Shown here piece after piece: positions 9,336 to 18,046 of a stretch of 25,877 bases of DNA. The position numbers and the translations under genes are program-made. The stretch is taken from assembly GCA_003427395.1 (NCBI GenBank), contig BFEA01000015.1, positions 2,166,128 through 2,192,004 on the forward strand, in the 5' to 3' direction. Source of the stretch: Chara braunii (taxonomy: Eukaryota > Streptophyta > Charophyceae > Charales > Characeae). The stretch's first letter is position 1. The number at the start of each line of letters is the position of its first letter. A model generated the notes under the pieces. That model made no database searches and was not told where the DNA came from. It saw nothing but the letters and a program-made list of their open reading frames with translations.

Positions 9336-9580
9336 GTTAACCATCTCTCATAGATCAGAGTACTTAGCGACCACTCCCTCTATTTCTGGAGGCATTTTCA
9401 CCGGCTCCCCTCTGCAAAGACATAAACTAAGTACATACCCTCCTCCGGATTTTGCTTATAGTAATTATAAAACGCAGTCACACACATGCACCCGTAGGAC
9501 TCGATTAGACTACTAGCTTTATACTTCAGCAATCTGGCGGTCCCCCCGTTGGACAGCGTGTGTTTGACTCTTCTCCGGTC
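9336..9580 (-). pseudogene. pol: Linker between protease and reverse transcriptase, degraded
   Basis: On the minus strand the reading MPPEIEGVVAKYSDL, followed by a stop, resembles the segment that normally leads into the RT domain. The rest has no long open frame. It belongs to the retrotransposon by position. Confidence 0.5.
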
Positions 9581-10127
9581 TCAATCAAACTGGGGTTGTG
9601 CAACCGAAAAACAGTACATGCCTAGCAGGATGTCCATTGGGAGATCATCGCTGACTAGGAACGAGACTCCATGTCTCAGCTCCACTCCCCCGTACAGGAA
9701 ACAACACTCAACATCCTTAAGGTAGTCGTTAACTACCATGCGCTGTTTGTTGGCATAGGTCGACTCCACATGTCGACTCAGGCACTTCACTTGACCCTCT
9801 AAGCGCAGCCTCTCAATGCACGCGACTAATGAAGTTCCGTGTAGAGCAAGTGTCATAATAGGCCCCGACCTTGCAGCCGTCGATGACCACCTCGTCGACA
9901 AACAACTCACTCTTAGGGGCTTTGGCCATGGCCGTCCAAGAAGCTAGCGGGTCCAATCCAGACCACTCCTCCTCTAGCTCCTCTAAGGATTCAAACACAT
10001 TCATCGAACAGAGGATCGATGAGTCTGAATGTGTTTGCGGGACGACAACGAAGTCAATAGCTTGGGTCAGCTCTCGAGATGGTGAGGGTGTTCCCACCAC
10101 CTCGACCCTAGCAGGAACAACTACCAT
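9581..10127 (-). pseudogene. pol: Retropepsin-like aspartic protease, split by a frameshift
   Basis: Two overlapping minus-strand frames make up one domain. The upstream one (9813-10127) ends with ELFVDEVVIDGCKVGAYYDT followed by CSTRNFISR. This corresponds to the active-site loop D-S/T-G-A-T-x-N-F-I-S, but with Cys in place of the invariant Gly (codon TGC where GGC would be expected). After a single-base indel near 9826 the other frame (9581-9910) continues ACIERLRLEGQVKCLSR, then VVNDYLKDVECCF and the conserved flap/C-terminal DLPMDILLGM. The enzyme would cut the gag-pol polyprotein. Both the frameshift and the altered loop argue against activity. Confidence 0.8.
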
Positions 10128-10129
10128 TC

Positions 10130-12088
10130 CTACTGGCCTGACGTGTTTCCCGAAGCAATGCCAAAACTGCTAGCAACATTGCTAGTCGGGGAAGCGGAGG
10201 ATCCCATCGCCTGCCCTATTGTAGGCGGGATCTTTTCGGTTACCTTTCTGTTCCGACACTTGAACTGGTTATGGCCATATTGGCCACAACGAATACAAGC
10301 TTGCCGCGTGTACCGGTCTCTCCACACGTCCGCTGTGAGACCCGCTTTCTCCCATGGAGGAGCGTTAGGGTCAACTTGACTCCTAGAACGGGAGCCTCCA
10401 CGGTGTCTACCGGTCCCCTTACCTTTCTGAACTGAGACAGCGACTGCTCCACCCCCTGAAGCCTCTGCGCTGCCCGCCTCTGTACCTACTCCCTCCTAGA
10501 AGTCGTCATTTAACTCGATGGTTGAACCATCGTATCGACGAACCTAATATGACATTTCGCCTTTCAGTTGGGAGGCAGTAACTTCTTCCTTCCATCCGTT
10601 GTGGGTTGGTGTCCATGCCCTATTTTGCTTCCAAGTCTAGGGCCTTCTTGCTAAACGAGGGGAAGTTGTGCACATTGATGTTTGCCTTACCCGCCAACTG
10701 ATTCTTGAGTGGCATAGGAAGACATCTCAGGTAAGTGGTTAGCAAGACCTAGAGGTTATAGCGTACTCCAGGAACACATATCAGACGCTCCACTGCGTCT
10801 GTGGCATCGCTAATGGACTTTAACGCTCTATTGCTCAAAGTCAGGATCGCATCAGTGACCTTTTGGGCCTCCAGAGGATCATGCCACCTTTCCTCCACCA
10901 ACTTAAGGAAGTCCTCGCATTTCTGGTTGACTGCCCAAGCGCGGAAGTCATGACCATATCCCTGTAGTTGCACTGGCCCACTTAACCATCTTGTTGCACT
11001 CCCCTCAAGGTAGGAGGCAACCACAAGCACGTCCTCGTGCGGCAAGGTCAACTTGCACTTAACATAGATTGGCACTGACCTCAACCATGTGTCAAGGTCT
11101 TCGCCCCTCTTATCCCATGAGAAGGGGTTTAGGTGAGGCGATGACCGTCTTCTGAACCCACTGGCTTTGTCCCGCTACCTGCAGCACTCCAGGCTATGGA
11201 CCTTGGGGCGCAGGCCGCTGCACTAGCTGTTGTTGGGGCTGTGTGCCCTGCGGTTGTGCTGGCTGCGAGACAACAGGCTGCCCAGTTACGACAATCTGCA
11301 ATGGAGATTGGGAATAGTCTGTCTGTACATGAATCTGTACACTAGGACCTGCTGAGAATCCTCCTGTCAACGACATACCTAGGGAAGCGGCTTGGATCGA
11401 CGCTGGAGATGCATATGGATGATGTCAACGACACACCTCCAGTCAGCGGTGCGACAAAAGGAGGAGGTTGCACCACAGGCTAGGCACCAGGCCCTGATGG
11501 TCATGGTGCTGCCCAAGCTCGCCCGACCAGCACGGCCAGGTTCTATTGGATGTCCTGTAAGAGAGTCGTCTGGTGGTCCTGCATTTCCACTACATCTATC
11601 AGGACTGCCTCCAGGGTCCTCACATCATCATCCATATGGGTCAGGTCCATCCCCTCTAACTCGTTAACGTCCGCTTGTCTCCGTTACGTCCTCGATCTTC
11701 TTCTGATCATTCTTTCTTTCTCTGCCTTTATTTCTCCTAACACCTGCTGTAGTTGTGCCTTGCGAGCGGCTGTTCGCTGTATGGCGACCTCCTCGAGGTT
11801 CAACACTAACGGCTGGCTTGCCATAACTCCAGTGGACTGACTCAAGGTCTGCGCGGTGGTCGCCCCTACAATTCCTGAACTACTGGCCTGGGAGCTCTGT
11901 TGCGCAGCAGTGGCCATGGCTGCTGAAGTAGCGGCTTCGCTTGCGAACGCCCTGCTTGCCTCTGCGGCCCTAGCCCTCCGCTGCTGCTGCTGTCTCTCAC
12001 CCTCTGGTCCTAATGCCAAGTGGGCTATCGGGCGCCTTGCTGATCGCAGGATCCTATCATCCTCTCCAGTGTCCTCCCTGTCGCTCAT
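10130..12088 (-). pseudogene. gag: gag: leader-proximal region, capsid and CCHC nucleocapsid, with multiple stops
   Basis: Gag coats the element RNA. The first frame (11684-12088) begins MSDREDTGEDDRILRSARRP and is rich in Gln and Ala. A Pro/Gln-rich linker lies at 11194-11376. The capsid region runs from about 11150 to 10640, with SWDKRGEDLDTWLRSVPIYV, VASYLEGSATRWLSG and FLKLVEERWHDPLEA, typical of retrotransposon gag. It is cut by an in-frame TAG at 10749-10751, after which it continues VLLTTYLRCLPMPLKNQLAG to another stop near 10635. The nucleocapsid zinc knuckle CIRCGQYGHNQFKC (C-x2-C-x4-H-x4-C) lies at 10130-10327. At least three frames are used, so no intact Gag can be made. Confidence 0.88.
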
Positions 12089-12176
12089 AAGCTACAGAAC
12101 TGTACACAATCTGCACTAGGTCACTGTTGATGCCCACCGCAGCGTAGTGCACAGACCAATTTAAAATAAATAAATA

Positions 12177-12684
12177 AATAATTAATGGTTGTGTCAGAGT
12201 CTATACATTTGGGTCCAACAGGTAAGTCCAGATTCCTACAAACGAAACTATGTTACTTTGACTAGTCCGCAAACAAAAAAGCAATTGAGCAAAAACTGTT
12301 TCTACCTATGCTGTCTGTCAGATGTTAATGGCTGTACATCTAACTAATCACTGTCTCTTATACACATCTAGATGTGTATAAGAGACAGCATTTGGGTCCA
12401 ACAGGTAAGTCCAAATTCCTACAAACGAAACTATGTTACTTTGACTAGTCCGCAAACAAAAAAGCAATTGAGCAAAAACTGTTTCTACCTATGCTGTCTG
12501 TCAGATGTTAAATAATTAATGGTTGTGTCAGAGTCTATACATTTGGGTCCAACAGGTAAGTCCAAATTCCTACAAACGAAACTATGTTACTTTGACTAGT
12601 CCGCAAACAAAAAAGCAATTGAGCAAAAACTGTTTCTACCTATGCTGTCTGTCAGATGTTAATGGCTGTACATCTAACTAATCA
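12177..12684. repeat. Three copies of a leader segment, one junction artefactual
   Basis: Copy 1 (12177-12350) and copy 3 (12511-12684) are both 174 bp and differ at about one base (CCAGATTCC versus CCAAATTCC). Copy 2 (12389-12510) is partial. Copies 1 and 2 are joined by a full mate-pair adapter, whereas copies 2 and 3 are joined directly at GATGTTA/AATAATT. A real 151-bp tandem pair plus one chimeric read would explain the arrangement. Confidence 0.85.
12351..12388. other. Complete Nextera mate-pair junction adapter (artefact)
   Basis: All 38 bases are the perfect palindrome formed by CTGTCTCTTATACACATCT followed by AGATGTGTATAAGAGACAG, the two transposon ends joined during mate-pair library circularisation. 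It is not genomic. Confidence 0.97.
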
Positions 12685-13684
12685 AAATAGAAATAGAATC
12701 ATTTGTTGGGTGTGTTGGCAGAATGGAATTTTCCCGAACTTATCACCTGGAATCTACCCCTCCCTCAGTTCTTCCTGATTGTCGCTTGACGTCAGCATTC
12801 CTGAGCGATCCAGATAGTGTGCGTGTCTAAAGGTGTGCACACGACCCACCCCTGTGCCCCGAGTGTATGCTGAGCTGGCCAGCCCTGCACAATCTTTATC
12901 CTCGCGTGCAGCGAGCCTTACACCGACCGACTGGCTGATCAAGAGGCGTTTAAGGACGGCCCCCGAAGTCTTCAGGAATTATTTTACGTCGCAGACAGGA
13001 CGATGATCACAGCCAATGGAAGGTACCCTGCCGGTGCTTATTTATAGACGCCCGGTACTCATCTCACCTGTAGGGCTGGCCTGCCCCTCATCACCCATCT
13101 GTCAGTGCAGCAGGCAGACAAAGGACAAAGCAGCAAAGCATGCGTGCTCTACTCCCAGTGGGTTGGCATGATGACCGTGACCCAGTGCTTCGTCCAGGGC
13201 TCTTCAGATAGCTCCGCCCTCTCCTTCCAGATGCTCCACGTGAACAATGTGGACTCTCAACGTTGAGCGCACTCGACTCCTCACATGAGAGGACTCTCAA
13301 GACAGAACACACAACCTCACGGTAAGAAGTGTCAAAGAGGGTAGATAAGGTTAAGAGCAATGTACCTCAAAATAGCTGCCCCCAGCCACAGATATTCTCA
13401 CCAGATGACCTGATGCCGACTGTGATGACCAATCGCTACTTCAGCACAACCAGCATTACACCGCCGTTCCACCTCAGCATCAATCGCACATCAGATAGTT
13501 CTCATCACACTGCGAACACCAAATATTCACCACGTAGCCTTTTTGGCGATACCCCTCACCTCCTGGGTTGCCTGCTTGCCTTCGCCCTCCTCACTACACA
13601 CTCCCTACGGCCGCTCACCCAGCAGACCGCACGCATGTACCGCATAGGCAGAAGACACACGCCAGATTAGCGCACCGTACCACA

Positions 13685-13696
13685 GCTCCGATACCA
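13685..13696 (-). promoter_or_regulatory. Primer binding site for initiator tRNA-Met
   Basis: On the minus strand, three bases after the LTR end, TGGTATCGGAGC matches the plant iMet primer site TGGTATCAGAGC in 11 of 12 positions. It fixes the element's orientation and its LTR boundary at 13700. Confidence 0.88.
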
Positions 13697-13699
13697 AAT

Positions 13700-14638
13700 T
13701 GCAAGGAAAATGCGGGATAGCGAACTTCAGAAACCAAGCAGCATCATCCACATGAAACCAGAGTCGTGACCTCGAACCAAAAGCAGAATTGCAACACGAG
13801 TTTCACCAAATGAAAGCACAGCAAAAGCTCATAAGTGATAATGTTGGAATAGTCTCATCATCATCAACAATGAACCAATGTCGACATCCTATCTGGCGCT
13901 CTGCGCCCAGACTACAAATGGCAGATCCTATCTGGCCTATCTACAATGCCGCTGGTGACGTCAACAGCTCCCCGAACTACGAGCAGATCCCGGCCAATGC
14001 CGTCGCCTCAAGCACCAGGCCCCAGGTATGTCTCTTGCATCACTCACAACCTCGATCCCCCACTCACAGATGCCACGTGCACCCAAGGACAACCATGCGC
14101 CCCATCCAGCTCAGCGCAGCGCAGCTCGGCTATGGCTGCCTGCTCTCCCTCCTCGCCCGTGAGCGCGTGGGCCTGGCCAGCATTTAGCGCAGCAGCGCTT
14201 GCACAGCATGCAGCCAGTGCCCCAATGCCAAATGCGAGGGCAGGCACTTTCCTAAATGGAAGTGGCCTGCCTGCTGCGTGTGTCCTGGCTGCACTGGGCC
14301 CATGCCCAGAAGCTTCCGGTAGGCCCCGAGAGGCTGAGGCTCGGCCAAACCGAATCAGGCCCAGGGCCTGTGACGGTTGCCTGTGCCCAACTGCTTGCAG
14401 CCTGCGTTCGGCCCTTGTTCTGTATCTGGCCCAGGGCCTGCCTCAGTTACGTACGAAAAAGGCAGCCAAGGCCTGAGCGCTCTCAACCAACTGGCGCTGC
14501 GCAACTGCCTGAATTTTTCCCAGCTGCGTGGTAGCCAAAACAAGGCCTCTGGGCCTTGGTCGGGCCTGCCTTCACTTAGGGCGGCCGACGCTGTTGCAGA
14601 CAGGGCCCGGTAGGGCTTACCGAGGCCTTGTACCTCGC
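13700..14638 (-). repeat. 5' LTR of the retrotransposon
   Basis: It is homologous to 4625-5551 throughout. It has 12 bp or so absent from the other copy near 14191-14205 and a few single-base indels. On the minus strand it would carry the element's promoter, but I see no convincing TATA box. The outer boundary is set by the AGCAG duplication. If the next base were included the LTR would start with TG, and the duplication would shrink to four bases. Confidence 0.92.
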
Positions 14639-14643
14639 AGCAG
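14639..14643. repeat. Target site duplication, right copy (AGCAG)
   Basis: It matches 4620-4624 on the other side of the element. Confidence 0.8.
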
Positions 14644-14841
14644 AGTCTAGATACAACTAAAATGACTGGGGTTTCTTTTCATGCGAAAAGTGTAGTTCGC
14701 ATAATAAAAAACACCCTGATCACAGCAGCTGTTTTAGAACGGTGATTGATAAAGGAAGAGAGTTAGGGCATACTCACGCACCTGAATAGAACGCGCAACT
14801 TTTTCTACTCACTTGGGATGTAATTAGCCGTCAGCGCCCGG
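14644..14841 (+). repeat. Right half of the repeat split by the retrotransposon, then non-coding DNA
   Basis: AGTCTAGATACAACTAAAAT, then GACTGGGG, continues the repeat interrupted at 4624. A second related start, GGTCTAGATACAGTCATAAT then GACCGGG, appears at about 14841. AGGGCATACTC at 14765-14775 is the inverse of GAGTATGCCCT found at 16912 and 17889. Confidence 0.5.
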
Positions 14842-14990
14842 TCTAGATACAGTCATAATGACCGGGCGTTCGATTCGGGTGAAGACGGTAGCTTAGTTGG
14901 TGCCCCCTGAGCTGTTGAAGTACAGACCTGAGTTCAAACTCCACTGGAAGCAGATGAGTAAAATTATACTGCAATAATTCTGAATACCAA
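14842..14990 (+). mobile_element. tRNA-like SINE head
   Basis: TAGCTTAGTTGG at 14889-14900 fits the pol III A box (TRGCNNAGYNGG). GAGTTCAAACTC at 14930-14941 fits the B box loosely. Their spacing of about 30 bp is right for a tRNA. The flanking stems do not pair as a functional tRNA and there is no CCA end, so I read it as the 5' head of a tRNA-derived SINE. Its GGGTGAAGACGGTAG lead also occurs in the 54-bp tandem repeat at 21703-21810. Confidence 0.55.
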
Positions 14991-15378
14991 GGGCCGGTCA
15001 GTTCGACCATGATATCTCAAGGCCGTCGGCCATTAAAATATGGGAAGGAAAAAGAAAAAAGCCTGGGAAAGATTTTAGCCTCTGCTGGTAGCAGTGGGAA
15101 ACAAAATTGTGAAAACAAAATAAAAGAAATGGTTTGCAGCAAATATTATTTTCCAGCCCTCTATGGACCTGAGCGTCCACACGTTTTTTGGGCCAAACAA
15201 TAAGCGCAATAATTTCGTGCACTTCAATTTTTGCACCCTGCCGTTGACCCGCACAGCTGGCAGACCTCTGCCCACTGCACCACTCTTTCCCTCCCCCCTG
15301 GCCTCCTCCCTTTCTTCCCGAACACACATTGCCGTGGCCTGATTTTTTTCGTTTTTTTGCGTTGTCTGAGATCATGGG
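14991..15378. other. Non-coding stretch, nothing recognised
   Basis: A-rich sequence to about 15140, then pyrimidine-rich sequence from 15250 to 15360. The open frames on both strands are low-complexity. Confidence 0.4.
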
Positions 15379-15575
15379 TGCGAAAAATCATCTTTTTTTT
15401 TTTTTTTTTTTTTTNTTTTTTTCCTGCTGGAAAGCGGGTCCAGCGTCCCTTTTGAAATACATTGAAATACATTGACTAAGCAAGATGTAGGAAGTAAAAA
15501 AGTAAAAAGGGGCCTCTTCACCCTGCAGCCGGCGCCAGATGTCTTCTGCCACTTACCAGGTTGCGAAAAATCATC
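15379..15575 (-). mobile_element. SINE-like insertion flanked by a perfect 14-bp target duplication
   Basis: TGCGAAAAATCATC occurs at 15379-15392 and again at 15562-15575. Between them lies a 169-bp insert, minus-oriented, ending in an A tail (T run at 15393-15422 with one N at 15415). Directly before the tail is the same core as in the insertion in pol: AAGGGACGCTGGACCCG, then CTTTCCAGCAGG. A target duplication of this size plus an A tail is the signature of LINE-mediated retroposition. The 5' half (GTAAGTGGCAGAAGACATC...) is not shared with the pol copy and has no clear A or B box. Confidence 0.85.
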
Positions 15576-16020
15576 AAAGTTGGTATCCTTCAATTCTTTG
15601 CAACCCTGAGCTGATCTCCCGCGACTGGTATGCCACCAGCCCCCAGCCCCCCAGCCCCCATCCCGCCTCCCCCCCACACAACCCTGTGCCACAGCAACTT
15701 ACCGGTATCTCAATTTCGGACTTTATGAGTGTGATTAAGAATGAGTTCTTAAGACTGAGTTAATGGGCCATAAAAAAACTTCGGAGTCTATGGGACAAAA
15801 CAGATCAGCCGAGAGAGTTAAGTCGTCGAAAGGGCGAACAATCCGGATGCTCTTCTCAGAGAGGATGTGCACCGTATGTGAAGAGATCCACCTGCCTGCC
15901 AGGTTTCACGGCACAGGCAAAGGCATGGTCATCTGGGTGTCATCGTGGCCTGTGCATATTGTCGTGCCTGCTGAGACCACTTTGACCGATAGTAGACTGA
16001 AAATATAAAAATTGCTGTGA
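15576..16020. other. Non-coding stretch, nothing recognised
   Basis: A C-rich run lies near 15640-15680. ATATAAAA at about 16003-16010 is only a few bases upstream of the U6-derived copy, too close for a pol III snRNA TATA box (usually about 25-30 bp upstream). Confidence 0.4.
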
Positions 16021-16128
16021 GGGACATCTGTCAAAATTGGAACAATACGAAGAAGATTAGCATGCCCCCTGCGCAAGGATGACAGACAGAAATCGAGAAA
16101 GGGTCCAAAAAAAGCAAAGAAAAAAAAA
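16021..16128 (+). pseudogene. U6 snRNA-derived retropseudogene 1, with A-rich tail
   Basis: GGGACATCTGTCAAAATTGG, then AACAATAC, AAGATTAGCATGCC, CCCTGCGCAAGGATGACA and AAATCGAGAAAGGGTCC follow plant U6 from about nucleotide 10 to the end. U6 is the catalytic snRNA of the spliceosome. Here the first ten nucleotides are lost and the invariant ACAGAGA box is altered (ACGAAGA). The 3' end runs into AAAAAAAGCAAAGAAAAAAA and not a T-run terminator, so it looks retroposed and non-functional. Confidence 0.88.
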
Positions 16129-16140
16129 GCAGCACTTGCA

Positions 16141-16240
16141 ACACCACAACAGGTCCCTTTCAATCAGGTAATGACACCTGCTCATGTACAGCTGGTCACA
16201 TGGAGGCACTGTGTGACAGCAACGGGACCACCAGCTCATG
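16141..16240 (+). repeat. Tail repeat downstream of U6 copy 1
   Basis: ACACCACAACAGGTCCCTTT, then CAATCAGGTAATGACACCTG and AGCTGGTCACATGGAGGCAC, recurs almost unchanged at 16466-16562 behind U6 copy 2. U6 and tail therefore form one repeated unit. GGTGTCATTACC-like sequences give short hairpin potential. Confidence 0.8.
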
Positions 16241-16364
16241 TACAGGTGGTGTTAAACATGGACCAAGAACACGCCCCCCCCTCTCCCCGCTTCCTTCTCC
16301 TCTCCTCCCCCCCCACCCCCCGCTCCCTCAATTTCCACTTTTGTCAATGAACAGAAGCACTTCC

Positions 16365-16448
16365 AAGGGACATCCGTCTAGATTGGAACGGTAAAGAAGA
16401 TTGCCATGGCCCCTGAACAAGGACGGCACCCATAAATTGAATAACGGA
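16365..16448 (+). pseudogene. U6 snRNA-derived retropseudogene 2
   Basis: GGGACATCCGTCTAGATTGG, then AACGGTAAAGAAGATTGCC, ATGGCCCCTGAACAAGGAC and a CATAAATTGAATAACGG end, align with U6 but are more degenerate than copy 1. The ACAGAGA and AGC elements are both lost. A short A-rich run follows, then the shared tail repeat. Confidence 0.8.
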
Positions 16449-16465
16449 AAAACAGAAGCACTCCT

Positions 16466-16562
16466 ACACCACAACAGGTCCCTTTCAATCAGGTAATGAC
16501 ACCTGCTCATGTACAGCTGGTCACATGGAGGCACTGCGTGACAGCAACAGTACCACCAACCA
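16466..16562 (+). repeat. Tail repeat downstream of U6 copy 2
   Basis: It is near-identical to 16141-16240 at an offset of 325 bp. The similarity fades after CAGCAACNGNACCACCA, then briefly resumes at GCCAAGAACACA. Confidence 0.8.
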
Positions 16563-16795
16563 ATCTTACCAGGGGCCGTGTTTAATATGCGCCAAGAACA
16601 CAACCCCCGCACCCCCTGCATAGCAACTTCGCATAACTGTTCTGCCCCCTTCATAGGGCAGACATAGTCATTCTTCACACTACCTAGACGCTCTACAATC
16701 TGCTGCTGCTGTGCAAATGGTTTCTTATAAGGTTCGTATTGGTCTTATGATTCTTATCATAGTTATTAACTACTGAATAAGTAAGAGTATACTAA

Positions 16796-16910
16796 CACTA
16801 GGCCCTCAAAATCACAAAATAACAAACCGAGCAGCCAGATAGAGTCTTTCAATTACAAGGACTCAATCTGGCCACTCATTTTGCGATTTTGCGATTTTGA
16901 GGGCCTAGCG
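16796..16910. mobile_element. 115-bp foldback element with CACTA-like ends
   Basis: The left end CACTAGGCCCTCAAAATC is the inverse of the right end GATTTTGAGGGCCTAGCG except for the last bases (CG where TG would be expected). The inner arms CCAGATAGAGTC and GACTCAATCTGG also pair, leaving a loop of about 13 bases. CACTA ends suggest a derivative of CACTA-type DNA transposons, but the expected 3-bp target duplication is not evident. Confidence 0.6.
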
Positions 16911-16997
16911 CGAGTATGCCCTAATTTGTGCATTGAGCATGCCATTGTCTCTTCTGAGGGCGTACTCCCACTAGGACTTTCCTGGATGTATCTGACC

Positions 16998-17123
16998 AGA
17001 CTTCCAGAATGACCTCGATGTATCTGACCGCAATTACGTCCAGAGCTTAGTCCAAAACGAACTAGTGCGAGTATAGACTTCCAGAATGACCTCGATGTAT
17101 CTGACCGCAATTACGTCCAGAGC
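16998..17123. repeat. Identical 49-bp direct repeats
   Basis: AGACTTCCAGAATGACCTCG, then ATGTATCTGACCGCAATTAC and GTCCAGAGC, occurs at 16998-17046 and, unchanged, at 17075-17123. A diverged third relative lies near 17800-17865. GCGAGTAT or GAGTATGCYCT flanks several of these units. Confidence 0.85.
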
Positions 17124-17134
17124 GAGTATGCTCT

Positions 17135-18046
17135 GAGAGCACTTCAACAGTGCATGAGTACTCAGATCGAGCGAACAGAAAGCCGTCCAACACTGCGACT
17201 CGGGCAAGTTCCTTGCTGTCTTCTCTCACCCGCTCGACTGGAGCAGGTACGAGACCTGACAAAGTGCTCATGTGGACTGCTACCCAACAGTTGGGATTGC
17301 ATCAAAGACAAGGGAAACAAATGTATTATAGACTTCATAGTATCTATACTAGTTTATAGTTTATTTAGGCTATACTCTCCCCAAAAAGAGGCCAGGTCGC
17401 TCCTCGCCTATGTGGCTGCTACTGTCTTCTGCGCCTTTTCAAGGAACACCTACTCCTTAGCACGTACAGGAAGCCACACAGGTAAGTAGGTTCCCTAAGT
17501 GCTTGTGCTGCGGTGGGCGGAGAGCCTGCTATCGAAGTCAGAAGAAAATATATCAGACCTTCCTGCATTGGCCAGATTGCTTTGGCAATTCCTTGCTCAA
17601 GACTACACATTTGCATCGCAAGGGCTCAGTATGGGATCAGCATGGCTCGCAAGGGCGAAGCAGATGCTCAAAAGGGAAGAAGCGGCATGGCCACAGTGCA
17701 GTGCCTACGGAGAGTCTCATTTTCCATCCTGGGTCTTTCTTTGAGAGACATGGCAGTCTTCTTTTGGCACACTGAGAGCGCGCTCACACAAAGTCTTTCC
17801 GGAATATGCATCTGACTGCAATTACAGCCAGAACTCCATGAGTCCGACTGCAGTCACGTCCAGAGATTAGTAGAAAAAATCCTACTGTGAGTATGCCCTG
17901 TGAGGGACTTCAACAAATGCTTTCTCTGTCTGTTTGTTTTGTGAAGGTGATTGTCAGGCAGGGGACTGATCTCACCAGTGGGCCAAAACGACAGCCAATC
18001 CTTCCAAAGAAACTAATCAAAGTCCCCCGGGCCGTAACATGGGGAA
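17135..18046. other. Non-coding stretch with a diverged repeat copy near 17800-17899
   Basis: No recognisable gene. Open frames at 17150-17815 lack domain features. Near 17800, ATCTGACTGCAATTACAGCCA and then CGACTGCAGTCACGTCCAGAG resemble the repeats at 16998-17123. GAGTATGCCCT follows at 17889. Confidence 0.4.

Larger units (their letters stand above)
12089..13684 (-). other. Long retrotransposon leader between primer site and gag
   Basis: About 1.6 kb separates the primer binding site from the first gag ATG, with no convincing coding frame on either strand. It contains the three-copy repeat with an adapter at 12177-12684. The plus-strand frame at 13329-13670 is antisense to the element, with no recognised domain. 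Confidence 0.6.
4625..14638 (-). mobile_element. Ty3/gypsy chromovirus LTR retrotransposon, structurally complete but coding-dead
   Basis: Transcription would run right to left. In that order the element has the 5' LTR (13700-14638), primer binding site (13685-13696), a long leader, gag with a CCHC knuckle, protease, reverse transcriptase, RNase H, integrase, a C-terminal chromodomain, a polypurine tract (5552-5563) and the 3' LTR (4625-5551), all flanked by AGCAG. Reverse transcriptase before integrase plus a chromodomain places it among Ty3/gypsy chromoviruses. In-frame stops, frameshifts and two secondary insertions mean it cannot make its own proteins. By eye the LTRs are about 95-96% identical apart from small indels, so the insertion is not recent. 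Confidence 0.95.

Noticed and set aside
12351-12388. Perfect 38-bp palindrome as a cruciform, operator or terminator
   Set aside because: It is exactly the Nextera mate-pair junction sequence.
13040-13060. TATTTATAG as a plus-strand promoter in the retrotransposon leader
   Set aside because: It is a single AT-rich match with no initiator, downstream gene or other support.
13329-13670. 113-residue plus-strand frame in the leader
   Set aside because: It is antisense to the element, with no motif and composition like surrounding non-coding DNA.
16003-16010. TATA box driving U6 copy 1
   Set aside because: It is only a few bases from the expected U6 start, and the U6 5' end itself is missing.
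17150-17815. Overlapping plus-strand frames
   Set aside because: Several frames are open at once, and no domain, start context or splice pattern is convincing.
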